From Acidobacteriota bacterium (GTDB lineage Bacteria; Acidobacteriota; Terriglobia; Acidiferrales; UBA7541), in the NCBI GenBank assembly GCA_013289715.1, contig JABCZJ010000005.1, forward strand, positions 186,001-250,000: DNA of 64,000 nt. Reading direction: 5' to 3'. Every line of letters begins with the position of its first letter. The stretch's first letter is position 1. This document shows, one piece after another, positions 62,680 through 64,000 of this stretch. A model generated the notes under the pieces. That model saw nothing but the letters and a program-made list of their open reading frames with translations. It was not told the origin of the DNA and ran no database searches. The position numbers and the translations under genes are program-made.

Positions 62680-64000
62680 ATGCCTCCGATCGCACTCTTT
62701 GACGACCAGGGAAAACGCGTGCGCCTGGGCGCGGAACTCGGCCGTGGCGGCGAAGCCGCTGTTTATTCCGTCGAGGGCGAGCCCGAACTCGTCGCAAAAA
62801 TCTATCACCAGCCACCCGGCGCGGAAAAAACGGAAAAGCTCTCGCAGATGGTCAAACTCCAGAGCGGCCCCTTGCTGGCTTTCTCGGCGTGGCCGGTCGG
62901 AACCTTATTCATCGCTCGCAACAGGTCCATCGCCGGCTTTCTGATGAAAAATGTCAGCCGCTTCAAGGACATTCACCTTCTTTACAATCCAAAAAGCCGG
63001 ACTCGCGAATTCCCCGCGAAAGCCAACTGGCGATTCTTGATTCACACAGCTTCGAACATCGCCAGAGCGTTCGCCGCAGTCCACGACTACGGCCATGTAA
63101 TCGGCGACGTCAACCAGAGCAACGTTCGTATCTCCCCAGAAACGGCCTTTGTGAGCCTGGTCGATTGCGATAGCTTTCAAATCTCCGCAAATGGAAAAAT
63201 TTATCCTTGCGAAGTCGGCGTCCCTTTGTACACTCCCCCGGAATTGCAGGACACGGAATTCAGGGAAGTCGTCCGAACGCCCAATCATGATAACTTTGGA
63301 CTCGCTGTTCTCCTCTTTCACCTGCTGTTCATGGGCCGCCATCCTTTCGCGGGCAAGTTCCTCGGCAGCGACGAAATGCCCATCGAGAAAGCGATCGCCG
63401 AGCATCGCTTCGCCTTCGCCAGGGATGCACAGCGCACCCAGATGCTGCCGCCTCCTGCCTGCATCACGCTCGCCCACGTACCTCAAGAAATTGGTGACCT
63501 ATTCATCAGCGCTTTCGGTTCGCATGGTACTGCAAGCGGCAGGCCTGGGGGCCGGCAGTGGATTGCCGAATTGGAGGCACTCGCTAGGCGGCTGATTGTC
63601 TGCTCCATCAACAAGGCACACCTCTTTTTCAATGGTCTCTCCTCCTGCCCCTGGTGCCCGATCGAGTCGTCCGGAGTTGTCTTATTCGTCGAATACACAA
63701 TCGCAGATACAAGTACTGGGTTCAGCATCGAAGTGATTTGGGCGCGCATAATCGCCGTTCCGAGTCCTGGCGCGGGGAATATGCCCTCGATGCTCACCTA
63801 CAGTTCCGCCGTCGAGCCGTCCGCGCGCGCCAAGGCCGCGGCGCGCAGGAGGCCCTACAAGCTCGCCGCTGTGGTCGTAAGCGCGCTTGTCGCTTTTGGA
63901 TGCGTGGTGTTGTCTCCGTTTGGGCTCATGTGCCTGTACTTCTTAGGTCCGGGTTTCTTGCTGCTGAAGAAATTCCTTGATAGCGACGACCCGGAGCAGT
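62680..64000 (+). CDS. Protein kinase of the TerY-P triad with zinc motif and C-terminal membrane helix (runs off right edge)
   Basis: The ATG at 62680 is 3 nt after the phosphatase stop; the frame is open to the window end (440 codons). The kinase core has GRGGEAAVYSV, Lys40 in ELVAKIYHQP, catalytic Asp143 in VIGDVNQSNVRIS (no HRD) and the metal site as VDCDSF (Asp162/Asp164) instead of DFG. These variants are usual for kinases of VWA/PP2C triads. A cysteine/histidine cluster follows (Cys308, His, CPWC at 323-326), then basic linker and hydrophobic helices (residues about 400-430). It is a membrane-anchored kinase; its C-terminus lies outside the window. Confidence 0.88.
   Translation, partial: MPPIALFDDQGKRVRLGAELGRGGEAAVYSVEGEPELVAKIYHQPPGAEKTEKLSQMVKLQSGPLLAFSAWPVGTLFIARNRSIAGFLMKNVSRFKDIHLLYNPKSRTREFPAKANWRFLIHTASNIARAFAAVHDYGHVIGDVNQSNVRISPETAFVSLVDCDSFQISANGKIYPCEVGVPLYTPPELQDTEFREVVRTPNHDNFGLAVLLFHLLFMGRHPFAGKFLGSDEMPIEKAIAEHRFAFARDAQRTQMLPPPACITLAHVPQEIGDLFISAFGSHGTASGRPGGRQWIAELEALARRLIVCSINKAHLFFNGLSSCPWCPIESSGVVLFVEYTIADTSTGFSIEVIWARIIAVPSPGAGNMPSMLTYSSAVEPSARAKAAARRRPYKLAAVVVSALVAFGCVVLSPFGLMCLYFLGPGFLLLKKFLDSDDPEQ

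Noticed and set aside
1..64000. CRISPR arrays or long repeats
   Set aside because: No regularly spaced direct repeats were seen; the only tandem arrays are the short ones at 14809 and 31770.

Overview
The window is high-GC bacterial DNA (roughly 58-60% by eye) that reads like an Acidobacteriota chromosome, most likely a Terriglobia/Acidobacteriales-type soil bacterium. The basis is the combination of genes: a Pkn-type kinase fused to a TolB-like and TPR region, a giant BNR/VPS10-type exported protein, DPP IV, several small exported proteins with glycine zippers, BlaI/BlaR-M56 pairs, LytS/LytTR and YceI proteins. This is inference from gene content; no rRNA or other phylogenetic marker is present.

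Layout. 1-4806: exported enzymes (MetX-like hydrolase, alpha-carbonic anhydrase, DPP IV). 4807-13700: a patchwork with a tRNA-Thr-like 3' end, a cyclopropane-synthase-like methyltransferase, the kinase-TPR protein, a sigma-54 activator facing a candidate sigma-54 promoter and palindrome, small exported proteins, a decayed phage-type integrase and a tRNA-Met(CAT). 13740-17000: accessory genes including an inhibitory-helix Fic protein behind a tandem-repeat promoter. 17139-28779 (minus): acyl-CoA carboxylase beta chain, BrnT/BrnA toxin-antitoxin, the BNR protein, and an operon running hslV-hslU-FN3 lipoprotein-membrane protein-FAH hydrolase-DUF3592-like protein. 28903-37216 (plus): housekeeping genes (corrinoid adenosyltransferase, accD, folC) then DinB-like, bacilliredoxin, RDD, glutamine amidotransferase, SDR and an exported protein.

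37316-44977 holds a BlaI/BlaR-like regulatory pair whose 18-bp palindrome GTCTTAR-N4-YTAAGAC occurs once in front of blaI and twice in front of a degraded asparagine synthetase; a CuA-type cupredoxin, class III aminotransferase, FAD oxidoreductase and YceI protein follow on the same strand. 45217-49405 has an ORF with an in-frame TGA, a LytS/LytTR two-component pair and two other genes. 49418 to about 50112 is an ORF-less group II intron with an intact domain V and only a relic of its reverse-transcriptase start.

50239-60573 (mostly minus) contains a membrane protein of the 'site-specific recombinase Gcr' family, a Sel1-type protein, a Gly/Tyr-rich exported protein, an arylsulfatase broken by an in-frame TGA, YceI and SYLF proteins. 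The arylsulfatase and the SYLF-YceI unit share a nearly identical 18-bp upstream motif built on TGTCA-N4-TGACA. The right edge (61196-64000) is a translationally coupled VWA - PP2C phosphatase - protein kinase triad of the TerY-P type, cut off by the window end. The strongest leads are the BlaI regulon with its cargo, the shared TGTCA motif, the ORF-less intron and the TerY-P triad; none can be called undescribed without database searches.
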